This document shows, one piece after another, positions 8,841 through 16,736 of a stretch of 64,000 bases of DNA. A program made the translations under genes and the position numbers. Origin of the DNA: Marinilabiliaceae bacterium JC017 (lineage in GTDB: Bacteria > Bacteroidota > Bacteroidia > Bacteroidales > Marinilabiliaceae); assembly GCA_004296775.1 (NCBI GenBank), contig RHGE01000033.1:1-64000 (forward strand). Reading direction: 5' to 3'. Below the pieces are notes generated by a model that saw nothing but the letters and a program-made list of their open reading frames with translations, was not told the origin of the DNA and ran no database searches. Each line of letters begins with the position of its first letter. Positions within the stretch are counted from its first letter, which is position 1.

Positions 8841-9374
8841 GTGGTTAAATTTAGATATTAAACTGAAAGATAAGAGATAATAGGCAGAAAACACAAGGAT
8901 TAGTAGCCAGGTTTCTTCATTTTAATCCTTGATTTCATCGATCTTTCGATTCTTTTGTGTGTATAAAGTTTAATCATGATAGGTTCTTCCGATCAAAACT
9001 GTTTTCGAATGAACTCTTGCTAAAGGTATTATAAATTTCAGGCAGGGCCATAGTGATAGTTGTGTATTTTCTGACAAAATATTTCCTTTTTGTTGTTTAA
9101 AGGCTTGGTGCTTGCTACTCATATCTTAATACTTTTCCGGCTTGGGTTAGTTTTTTGTCACTATTTATGAGTTCGAATTTTATGCCATGCAATGATTAAG
9201 CTTTTCTTTCCAATGTACTTCTCAATCTGTTATTTAATAGTTTGTGCTGATTTGGTACTCAAATCTTTTAAAGGGTTAAAAATAAGATTGATGTAAATCG
9301 TTCTATGGTCTATTGTCTAAAATCTAGCGATCTATCGTTATTACTTGCCTCATGATGGTGTTGTGTTGTTCGTG
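8841..9374. other. intergenic, dispersed ATCTA-type repeat
   Basis: No gene is seen. Bases 9309-9335 (TCTATTGTCTAAAATCTAGC...) are a member of a short dispersed repeat that recurs at 28717 and, less exactly, at 29563. Confidence 0.45.
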
Positions 9375-9408
9375 AAAAAAAACCGGACTAACAGAATCCG
9401 GTTTTTAA
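9375..9408 (-). terminator. terminator of the beta-propeller gene
   Basis: Read on the minus strand, AACCGGATTC and AGTCCGGTT form a stem followed by a run of eight T residues. It lies 22 bases after the stop codon of the PQQ-type protein. Confidence 0.88.
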
Positions 9409-9429
9409 TATGTATTCTGATGTAAACAA

Positions 9430-11370
9430 TTAGTTCAGATCGAAAGTGACCAATTTACCATTATCCAGGTAATAAAGTTTATTGGTTACTTTATCCAATT
9501 CGTAAATCACTTTGCGGTTGTCTCCAAAGTCAAAACTATCTACTTCTTTGCCTGTTTTCTTTTCAACTTTCACAATTGACATGTGATCCTGACCATCAAG
9601 TTTTTCTCCTTTCAGGAAGAAGGCAAAGTCTTTGGTTGATCGCGCAGCACCTCTTAATTTGGCGTCGTTCTTAAGCTTTCTGATTGCATCCGATTGGGCT
9701 CGTGATATTTCTCCCATGGCACGAGCATTGCTGGTGCTCATAAATAAGCCGCCGGAGTATAGCTCTTCACCTGTTTCACTGTCGGAAAATGTGACTTCGG
9801 TAGCCATTACACCCGTTGCTATGGATGCAGTCGACAGGGCCGCTTTTAATAAACGATCTGTTTTTAAGGGCTTAAAGTAGTTGTGGTTAACAACTTCACC
9901 CGTTTTGCTAAGCATGATATATTCATTCATACCGGTGATGAAATATCCACCCTTCATGGTTTCAAAACCAATAATTTCAGATGGTTCTTCAATATCCAGT
10001 TTAATCTTTTCTGCTTTCTTTTTAACGGTGTTAGGATCGAATACATAGAACTTCTTGCCATCCAGGATGGCTACCTTATTATTTCTATTATCAAAGGCAG
10101 TCTTCGAGTCCGGTGATAAGCTCATTTTCCAGATCTTCTTACCAGTTGCTTTGTTAAACAGTCCCACGAAGGTGGTGCCAACGATAAATGTCCCTTTTTC
10201 GTATTCTCTTTTAATCATGTCGCCTTCCGCATCTTCAGGCACATCATCAAATTCAATGGGTTTTTTCCAGGCTTTCTTACCGGTAGTCTTATTGATCAGC
10301 ATTATTTTATTGCCATAAAACACCTCTATGCCATCAGTTTTAACTACGATATCTTGAACGCGTTTAGTATCGTAATCTTTCTTCCACTTTTTGGTGCCGG
10401 TTTTAAAGTCGTAGATATTCACCCCTTTTTCATGAGCCACAACGAAAAGTTCATCATCGAGATTCACCTGCATGGTGTATTTTTCAGAAAGTTTCACGGG
10501 TTTTTTCCAAAGCTCCTTGCCGGTTTTAAGATCAATCGCAAACATTTCTTTTCCAAAGGCTTTGGGACCTTTTATGGCCATCAGGTTGCTGGCACCTGAT
10601 GCCTGGTTAATCACAACCAATGCCTGTTGCTTATTATCTAAGAAAAAAGTGCCGGGTTTACACTCATTCTGCCAAATTATGTCACCATTGCTGGAGTTAA
10701 TTAGAAAGAGCACTTTATCATGTTTGTAAACAATGTTATTGTCAGCAGTGGTTTGTGGGGTAAAACCATCCACATTCAAAGCACCCAGTGAAGAGGAGGC
10801 TTTAGCCGCCTTCATAATGTCTTTAGCACCACTGGGTGCGGCAAGTGTTTGTTTCCATTGTAATGATTTTGATTTAAGATCGATGCAGTAAAGTACTTTG
10901 GCTCCGCTTTCGGCTTTAACCTTTACCAATAACTTGTATAAATCAGGCAGGATGTTGTGGCTGATAATGTTTTTATACTTATCCTCACCTTGGCCAATTA
11001 AAACCTTACCAGTACTTACGTCAGCAAAATGGTTGTTGATGGAAACAAAAGGCGTAAAAGGAATTTCCCGGTACTTTTCATATTGACTGCCGGTAGTTAA
11101 TTCGCTTCCCGCCCCGGTCATAGCACTAATATTCTCTGCTTTGTTTAGTGCTTCCTGACCAGCAGCTTTTTTTACCGACCATAAAATCGATTTGTCCACA
11201 TAGTTAATGCCATAATAATAGTTGGAGGTTTCCACTATGGGAATGCCGGTAAAGCTGTGTTTAAAAATAGCCATAGGCTTTCCTTCCATAGGTAGCGTCC
11301 AATCTGGCTGCTTTTCTGCCATGGCCGATAGGCAAAGTATCAGACCGAATAAGAGTGTTAGTTTTTTCAT
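9430..11370 (-). CDS. exported PQQ-type (BamB-like) beta-propeller protein
   Basis: A 646-residue protein with signal peptide MKKLTLLFGLILCLSAMA. From residue ~20 to the end it is built of PQQ-type propeller blades, seen as repeated motifs such as DLKTGKELWKKPVKL, DFKTGTKKWKKDY, NKTTGKKAWKKPIEF and NKATGKKIWKMSL, with further blades in the N-terminal part. The final section has SDSETGEELYSGGLFMST and a second propeller-like segment. No dehydrogenase active-site residues or cofactor ligands are apparent, so it is more likely a scaffold or binding protein than an enzyme. Lys-rich repeats are unusual for outer-membrane BamB itself, and no lipobox is present. It is monocistronic with a strong terminator; the role is unknown. 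Confidence 0.85.
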   Translation of the reverse strand: MKKLTLLFGLILCLSAMAEKQPDWTLPMEGKPMAIFKHSFTGIPIVETSNYYYGINYVDKSILWSVKKAAGQEALNKAENISAMTGAGSELTTGSQYEKYREIPFTPFVSINNHFADVSTGKVLIGQGEDKYKNIISHNILPDLYKLLVKVKAESGAKVLYCIDLKSKSLQWKQTLAAPSGAKDIMKAAKASSSLGALNVDGFTPQTTADNNIVYKHDKVLFLINSSNGDIIWQNECKPGTFFLDNKQQALVVINQASGASNLMAIKGPKAFGKEMFAIDLKTGKELWKKPVKLSEKYTMQVNLDDELFVVAHEKGVNIYDFKTGTKKWKKDYDTKRVQDIVVKTDGIEVFYGNKIMLINKTTGKKAWKKPIEFDDVPEDAEGDMIKREYEKGTFIVGTTFVGLFNKATGKKIWKMSLSPDSKTAFDNRNNKVAILDGKKFYVFDPNTVKKKAEKIKLDIEEPSEIIGFETMKGGYFITGMNEYIMLSKTGEVVNHNYFKPLKTDRLLKAALSTASIATGVMATEVTFSDSETGEELYSGGLFMSTSNARAMGEISRAQSDAIRKLKNDAKLRGAARSTKDFAFFLKGEKLDGQDHMSIVKVEKKTGKEVDSFDFGDNRKVIYELDKVTNKLYYLDNGKLVTFDLN

Positions 11371-11641
11371 TTAATTAATCTTTAAGTAATTAAAAAATTA
11401 TAGAGTTATATACAATTTTGGTATAAGATATAAAAAATTAAGAAATAAATATATTATACACAACGAAATTGAATAGTTGTATAAATACCTTTAAAGGTCA
11501 TGTTACGCATTTCATAACAGTTTTATGGATGTGATTGTTGCGAATCGTGACATTTATAGATTTTTTTAATTCCGGCATTATTAAATGACGCATGTTTGAT
11601 TGAACGATATTTTTTGTGAAGGGATATCTACTGTTTCCGGT

Positions 11642-11949
11642 AATGGGAGATTCCTGTCTCTGTAATGGAATTACCATCTCAGTAGCGGGAGATGACTATC
11701 TCAGTAGCGGGAGATGACTATCTCAGTAGCGAGAGATAACTATCTTTGTCGTGGAAGATTACTATCTCCGTTGTGGGAGATGACTATCTCTGTCGTGGGA
11801 GATGACTATCTCTGTCGTGGAAGATTACTATCTCTGTTGTGGGAGATGACTATCTCTGTTGTGGGAGATGACTATCTCTGTCTTGGGAGATGACTATCTC
11901 TGTTGTGGGAGATGACTATCCCTCTCATGGGAGATTACCGTCGCCAGAG
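11642..11949. repeat. 22-bp satellite of about 14 units with internal GAGAT/ATCTC dyads
   Basis: About fourteen consecutive units of 22 bp (one is 20 bp) run through this spacer. A typical unit reads TGTGGGAGATGACTATCTCT plus two bases, and each has the small inverted repeat GAGAT-gact-ATCTC. Units in the centre are nearly identical and those at both ends are degenerate. Both DNA strands lack a usable ORF. The remaining parts of the spacer (11371-11641 and 11950-12143) show nothing else. Confidence 0.9.
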
Positions 11950-12143
11950 GTTAGAGAATAATGTCATTCAATAGAAAAATGATAGGATTAGCGGCTATTG
12001 GTTAAATTGCCTAAGTAAGGATGAAACTTTGCATATCGGTTCAAGTGTTGGAAAATGTAGGACTTGTATTCCATGCGTCAATAATATTAACAACCATGGG
12101 AATATTCCAATATGTCAGGCTGGTGTGTGGTGAAAGTAGCTAT

Positions 12144-12179
12144 AAAAAAAACGGCTGCCTCAATAAATGAGGCGAGCCG
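12144..12179 (-). terminator. terminator of the HU/DUF4469-like gene
   Basis: On the minus strand CGGCTCGCCTCA pairs with TGAGGCAGCCG across a short loop and is followed by eight T residues, 28 bases after the stop codon. Confidence 0.85.
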
Positions 12180-12206
12180 GCAAATAGGATAGAAGGTGAT
12201 AAAGGC

Positions 12207-12908
12207 TTAATTACCGATCAATAAATCAATATCATACACGAATTTATATAATTGTTTATTGTCTTTATAACGTTTCCTCACTTCCAGGGTACAACTGGAA
12301 CCTTCCGCCAATATGTTTGGAACTTTAATGAGTAGAGAGGAATTCGTATTGCTAAAATACTTTTCAGCTTTCTGGGTTGTGCCATCAAATTTAAAATAGA
12401 GGCCTTCATCTTCAGCAGAGGTATTGAGTTTCAAATCCACGCCGCGTATATTCAAGGTGCCGTTTGGTGTAATGCGTTCATTTTGTGTTTCGCTAAAATG
12501 ATCTTCTACTTCCAAAATCATCGGCGATTTGATTGTGGCTTTTACCTTTTGTACTTTCATGTTACTGGTATCAAGTTTAAGGTCTTTACCCAGTTTTGCA
12601 TTGAATTCAATGGAATGGCGCTCCGGATCAAATGTATCATCGGAGTCATTGAATTTTCCACGAATAGTCGGTTTAATGGTCACCAGAGGGGTTACAATGG
12701 TATAACCGTCTAATAGAAACTCGATTATTGCGTGGGATTCTTCATTCATAACGCTTTTTACCTCGGTGTCGGTCAATGTCAGTCCCCGTGAGGTCTTTCG
12801 TTTAATGAGTTCATCCCAGGTTATTATTTTTCGGTTTTGAATAATTGCTCTGCAATCATTGGGATCTAGTGTTAAGGGATTGGGATAAAGGGCATATTTT
12901 AATTCCAT
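12207..12908 (-). CDS. HU-like DNA-binding protein with DUF4469-type C-terminal domain
   Basis: A 233-residue cytoplasmic protein without signal peptide. It opens MELKYALYPNPLTLDPNDCRA, followed by WDELIKRKTSRGLTLTDTEV, the signature start of the Bacteroidota HU-related DNA-binding family that carries an N-terminal IHF/HU-like fold. Residues ~120-233 form a beta-rich domain (GTLNIRGVDLKLN...GLYFKFDG...YFSNTNSSLLIKVPNIL...YKDNKQLYKFVYD) matching the DUF4469 Ig-like module. Members of this family are usually abundant and often occur in several copies; they are proposed nucleoid or accessory DNA-binding proteins, but the function is not settled. The gene is monocistronic and flanked by long spacers on both sides. 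Confidence 0.8.
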   Translation of the reverse strand: MELKYALYPNPLTLDPNDCRAIIQNRKIITWDELIKRKTSRGLTLTDTEVKSVMNEESHAIIEFLLDGYTIVTPLVTIKPTIRGKFNDSDDTFDPERHSIEFNAKLGKDLKLDTSNMKVQKVKATIKSPMILEVEDHFSETQNERITPNGTLNIRGVDLKLNTSAEDEGLYFKFDGTTQKAEKYFSNTNSSLLIKVPNILAEGSSCTLEVRKRYKDNKQLYKFVYDIDLLIGN

Positions 12909-13794
12909 AATAGGTAATGTTAGAAGATTAATATTATAGCTGTTGATGCCGTCAGGTTACCGTTTTTTTTATTTCACACTTCAAATTATTCTAAAATTAT
13001 TAAACCTCATAAGTGTTTTTGACTAATGTGTCTTTTTGTTGAATAAATGATGGAACTTCTTTTATGAACTTCATTCATGCCTGATTTCGATGTTTATATA
13101 ACACGCATACGATGATTGTGTCATTAAAAAGTAGGCCAAAAAATCATAACATAGAAAAGATATTCATGCGTTAATGATTGATACCGGTTGATGGGGTAAT
13201 ACAGGTAGGGAGAATTTAGTGGTGAGCAAGCCTGGTTGTGGTGCCTGTGGCCTTTTTAATCTCCAATCGGTATCAGTTAGTCATCGTAAAATCAAACATG
13301 AATCTTTTTCATTATTGCTTCCTTCTAAGAGTTGATCACTTTAAGGTATTGTTTAAGTTCAATAAAAATTAGATTGATTATTTGCAAAAAGTAATCGTTA
13401 ATTAATGTATGTATAAAAATAAGTTCAAAAAAGTAGGGTGTGTAATTTAGGCGATGTGAGTGTTGATGGGGTGAGCAAGGAGTGGGTTATGTTATGGATG
13501 TTATATTGAAAGACTTGCTTCTTATTGGATTGAGTAATATAAATGGTCTGTAATAAAGGATGATGTATGACAGGTTGTGTTAGGGGGTAAGTTTCATGAT
13601 AATTGTCATGGATTAATATAATAATGGTAATCGTTGTGTTGGTAGGTGAGGGGAAGAACTGGTTTGTTAGGATTTGTATTGATCAAATTGTTAATAATTT
13701 TTTGTGCATTATGAATGCGAATTAATAGTGGATTGTTGATTACGTGTTAAATATATTATTATATTCGTGCTCTATTTTAACATTTGTAATAATT
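12909..13794. other. long AT-rich intergenic region
   Basis: Nearly 900 bases without a supportable gene. It leads into a small gene remnant at 13795. No repeat array, RNA or convincing promoter was identified. Confidence 0.45.
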
Positions 13795-13902
13795 CGTAAA
13801 CAGAAATTAGAAAGTGGTCAATATTCCATTAGTGAAGCAGCCAAATGGGAAGCCGGACGGACTTATCAATACAAGAAAAAAATAATCTACAACTTCAGAT
13901 AA
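13795..13902 (+). pseudogene. 3' remnant of a fimbrillin-like gene
   Basis: The frame ending at 13902 reads SEAAKWEAGRTYQYKKKIIY and then NFR-stop. The W-x-AG-x-x-Y-x-Y pattern near a C-terminus is common in fimbrillin-like and related Bacteroidota surface proteins. No start codon or upstream domain exists, and a terminator-like hairpin follows at once, as expected for the true 3' end of a gene whose 5' part has been deleted. The family assignment rests on this one short motif. Confidence 0.35.
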
Positions 13903-13914
13903 TTATTTCAACAG

Positions 13915-13957
13915 AGGGCTGGGTGCGGAGAGTGTCTTGCGTCATTCAGCCCTTCTT
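13915..13957 (+). terminator. hairpin after the fimbrillin-like remnant
   Basis: AGGGCTG pairs with CAGCCCT and is followed by TCTT. The loop is long (25 bases), so this may be a weak terminator or the 5' leader hairpin of the next gene. Confidence 0.5.
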
Positions 13958-13970
13958 AATCTAAACAATC

Positions 13971-14747
13971 ATGAGAAATTACCTTTTTTATGTGTTAGGC
14001 CTGTTATTATTCGCTTCATGTAGTAAGGAGGAAGTGGATAACAGAGAATCTATTGACTTTTATTATTTGCCACGACCATGTGAATTGATGGAAATCAACC
14101 ACGCCTGCAGACAGGATATGGGTAAAGAAACAGGGGAAAGTGATATGGATGGAGTGTATTATGTAAATGACAATGTAGAAGAAAGCGTTAAGGTGGAAGA
14201 TTATCTCTTCCGGGTAGATGTGGGAAATATAAATAGCGAGATTGTCAGTGATCCTGATTATAGTCTGGAAGATTATCTGGGTGAGCATGATGTAGATATG
14301 GAAAAGGAGCTGGATAGGTACCTGGAAAAGAAAGTGGACGGAACGTTAAAGTCTGGCAGGTTAAAATCCTCTTCAGAGGTGTATGCTATTATGGCTGGGA
14401 TTGAATATCGGACAGACGAAGTGAAACGCCTGGAGGTGATCAGTGATGTGGAATTGTTTGGGGTAGTTGCCGGATCATCCTTAAATGGGTACGTTGAATT
14501 GTTTTCTGCTCCTCAATATCACAGTTTTCTTTTTTCTCATAATAAACAGCTGATTGGTTCCATTGAGCGAGGGTGGTCCCTCGAAAAGTATATGAGTGTT
14601 CGTCCCCTGGCCGCAGCCAGTCTTTACCTGCGCTTTAAGTCCGTGCCTGAAGAAACTCCTGTAAAAGCTAAAATAATTGTAGAGATGGAGTTGGCCAATG
14701 GTAAGGTGTTACGCAGCGAGAGTGATGCTGTAAATTTATTGCCCTGA
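13971..14747 (+). CDS. lipoprotein of unknown function, first mosaic paralogue
   Basis: A 258-residue lipoprotein with signal peptide MRNYLFYVLGLLLFASCSKE and lipobox FASC. The middle (residues ~25-205) is acidic and has a pair of Cys residues near the N-terminus. The C-terminal segment RPLAAASLYLRFKSVPEETP through NLLP is nearly identical to that of the next gene, and the signal-peptide region is almost identical too, while the middle has diverged heavily. It sits upstream of a second paralogue, a DUF4249 lipoprotein and a TonB receptor, so a role as a surface or periplasmic accessory of that uptake or signalling locus is likely. I do not recognise the domain family with certainty. Confidence 0.75.
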   Translation: MRNYLFYVLGLLLFASCSKEEVDNRESIDFYYLPRPCELMEINHACRQDMGKETGESDMDGVYYVNDNVEESVKVEDYLFRVDVGNINSEIVSDPDYSLEDYLGEHDVDMEKELDRYLEKKVDGTLKSGRLKSSSEVYAIMAGIEYRTDEVKRLEVISDVELFGVVAGSSLNGYVELFSAPQYHSFLFSHNKQLIGSIERGWSLEKYMSVRPLAAASLYLRFKSVPEETPVKAKIIVEMELANGKVLRSESDAVNLLP

Positions 14748-14824
14748 GGGACGTTGAGACGTGGGGATGTTGGGATGTAAGTGTTATTAGAAGAATATTC
14801 AGTTCTTACAAATTTCAAACAATC

Positions 14825-15622
14825 ATGAGAAATTACCTTTTTTATGTGTTAGGCCTGGTATTATTGGCTTCTTGTAGTACTGATGATTCGGATGCTGAAG
14901 GAAGTTTTATGTTTCTGTTCTATCCTCGAAATTGTCAGAATGTGCGTGTGGATAATGCCTGTTTTTCTATTTTGAATCAAGGAGAAGAGAAGGAGGGGTA
15001 TGTGCTGGATGCTTTACACGAAAGTAGTGTCAAGGCATCTAATTTTTTAATTGTTATTCAGACCAATAACACAACAGTAATTCTAAATCAGGAATACACA
15101 AATTCGAATCAATACAATCCAATAGAGCAGTCGCCCTATAAGCAGTTCTGGTATTTGGATGATCCTTTAACCGATGCACATGATCAACAATTGGAGCGTC
15201 AATTAGAAGAGAGCTATAATCGTACTTACAGGCATTTGTTAAAAGGGGATTTTATATCTACACCTGTGCCTATGGATTACAGGTTAGATGAAGTAAAACA
15301 GTTACGTATTTTAAGTGATGTGCCTTTGTTTGGACAAAATCCTGGACGTCTGTTAAATGATTATTTTACAATAGTTGAACTTGAACCTGCTTGTGTATTT
15401 TCTTCCAATAATCAGATGATTATGGGTTTTGAAGATGATACAAAGGGTTTAACCATTGCCAAGTGGCTAAGCATGCGTCCCTTGGCCGCAGCCAGTCTTT
15501 ACCTGCGCTTTAAGTCTGTGCCTGAAGAAACTCCTGTAAAGGCTAAAATAATTGTAGAGATGGAGTTGGCCAATGGTAAGGTGTTACGCAGCGAGAGTGA
15601 TGCTGTAAACTTATTATCCTGA
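14825..15622 (+). CDS. lipoprotein of unknown function, second mosaic paralogue
   Basis: A 265-residue lipoprotein starting MRNYLFYVLGLVLLASCSTD, with the same leader and lipobox as its neighbour. The central part differs strongly (FYPRNCQNVRVDNACFSIL; YNRTYRHLLKGDF), but shared landmarks remain, for example YRLDEVKQLRILSDVPLFG against YRTDEVKRLEVISDVELFG. The last ~48 residues are again nearly identical to the first copy at both protein and DNA level. The 77-base gap before it and the spacer after it both contain GGATGT-type short repeats. Tandem duplication followed by divergence of the middle, or conversion of the ends, explains the pattern. Probable partner of the downstream DUF4249/TonB pair. 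Confidence 0.75.
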   Translation: MRNYLFYVLGLVLLASCSTDDSDAEGSFMFLFYPRNCQNVRVDNACFSILNQGEEKEGYVLDALHESSVKASNFLIVIQTNNTTVILNQEYTNSNQYNPIEQSPYKQFWYLDDPLTDAHDQQLERQLEESYNRTYRHLLKGDFISTPVPMDYRLDEVKQLRILSDVPLFGQNPGRLLNDYFTIVELEPACVFSSNNQMIMGFEDDTKGLTIAKWLSMRPLAAASLYLRFKSVPEETPVKAKIIVEMELANGKVLRSESDAVNLLS

Positions 15623-15845
15623 TGGATGTTTGGATGTGGGGATGTATGATGTGAAGATGTTGGGCTGTGATTATAACGATATTTTCCTGTGGTTTTTTCT
15701 ATCCTCAAACATCCAACAAGGTCTATCCCACAGTGAATCTTTCAATATCTAACCTCTAACCCCTATTCTCTAGTATCTAAATTATAACCTCTCAATATCC
15801 TAACAATCCTATAGTCATCTTCTTTTTCTTTTAAGAATCAATCCA

Positions 15846-16724
15846 ATGAATCAAAAAATCTTTTGTTATTGTATCTGCTTGTTGGGGTGTCTTTCCTGTG
15901 TGGAGGATATCAACCTTGATGAGAAACACGAGCGGCAGGTAGTTGTTAATTGTGCCTTACATAGTGGCCCGGCGCAAATCCTTACCCTTACCTACAGTAA
16001 TCCGTTAGGAAAGTTTTATTACGATGAGGTGGAGCAGGCTGTGGTAACCCTGTTTGAAGATAATCAGCCGGTAGGGCAGTTTACAAAAAACGGGTTTATG
16101 CAATGGAAATTAGAGTTTACACCAACCGAAGGGCGTGCCTATAAGTTGAAAGTGGATGTACCCGGAGAGCCTGTTATTACTGCATCCACCACCATGCCCC
16201 CAAGGGTATGTGTATCGCAGGTAAAGAGGGGAGGGCTGGATGAACCTATATACTTCAGACAGAATAAAACTGCTAACTCCTGTTATGTGTTTATCATTAA
16301 TAATTATGGCGATGAAGTTGTTGTTGACCCCATCGTATATCCCCATAATGAGCTTGCTGACCAAATAGGAACCAACCATCCTTGCGTGGATCAATTCAAC
16401 ATGGAAGAAGCGTCTGACATAGGCGATACAACCCCGGCTTTTTTATCTTATTTGCGGATAAGTAATGAGGTGAAGGATGTTGACTGGCCTGTTGAGTTTT
16501 GTGTAGATGGAAGTTTGCAACAAAGTATGTTGTTTTTCAGGGCTGCGTCGAAGGAGTATGACCGCTATTTGAAAACCAGTTTGCAAAAGATGTTGGTCTA
16601 TGAGGCCTTTGATGATCCTTCTCAATGGTTTGATGAGAATGTGGTTTATTCCAATATCACCAATGGCTTAGGGATTTTTGCTGCCTACAACGATAAGGTG
16701 TTTAATTATACAATTCCTGAATAA
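15846..16724 (+). CDS. DUF4249 outer-membrane-associated lipoprotein
   Basis: A 292-residue lipoprotein with signal peptide ending CLSC (lipobox) and the DUF4249 opening VEDINLDEKHERQVVVNC. Further family features are the Ig-like start LTLTYSNPLGKFYYDEVEQAVV and the GRAYKLKVDVPGEPVITASTTMP segment, plus the late NGLGIFAAYNDKVFNYTIPE ending. DUF4249 proteins are nearly always encoded beside a TonB-dependent receptor, as here with a 12-base gap, and are thought to act as surface partners of that receptor. The transported ligand is not known. The upstream spacer (15623-15845) has loosely phased TATCTAACCTC repeats and no promoter I can point to. Confidence 0.87.
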   Translation: MNQKIFCYCICLLGCLSCVEDINLDEKHERQVVVNCALHSGPAQILTLTYSNPLGKFYYDEVEQAVVTLFEDNQPVGQFTKNGFMQWKLEFTPTEGRAYKLKVDVPGEPVITASTTMPPRVCVSQVKRGGLDEPIYFRQNKTANSCYVFIINNYGDEVVVDPIVYPHNELADQIGTNHPCVDQFNMEEASDIGDTTPAFLSYLRISNEVKDVDWPVEFCVDGSLQQSMLFFRAASKEYDRYLKTSLQKMLVYEAFDDPSQWFDENVVYSNITNGLGIFAAYNDKVFNYTIPE

Positions 16725-16736
16725 TAATTTGTATTC

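Noticed and set aside
11642-11949. CRISPR array
   Set aside because: The 22-bp units are contiguous and have no unique spacers; no cas gene is near. It is a satellite.
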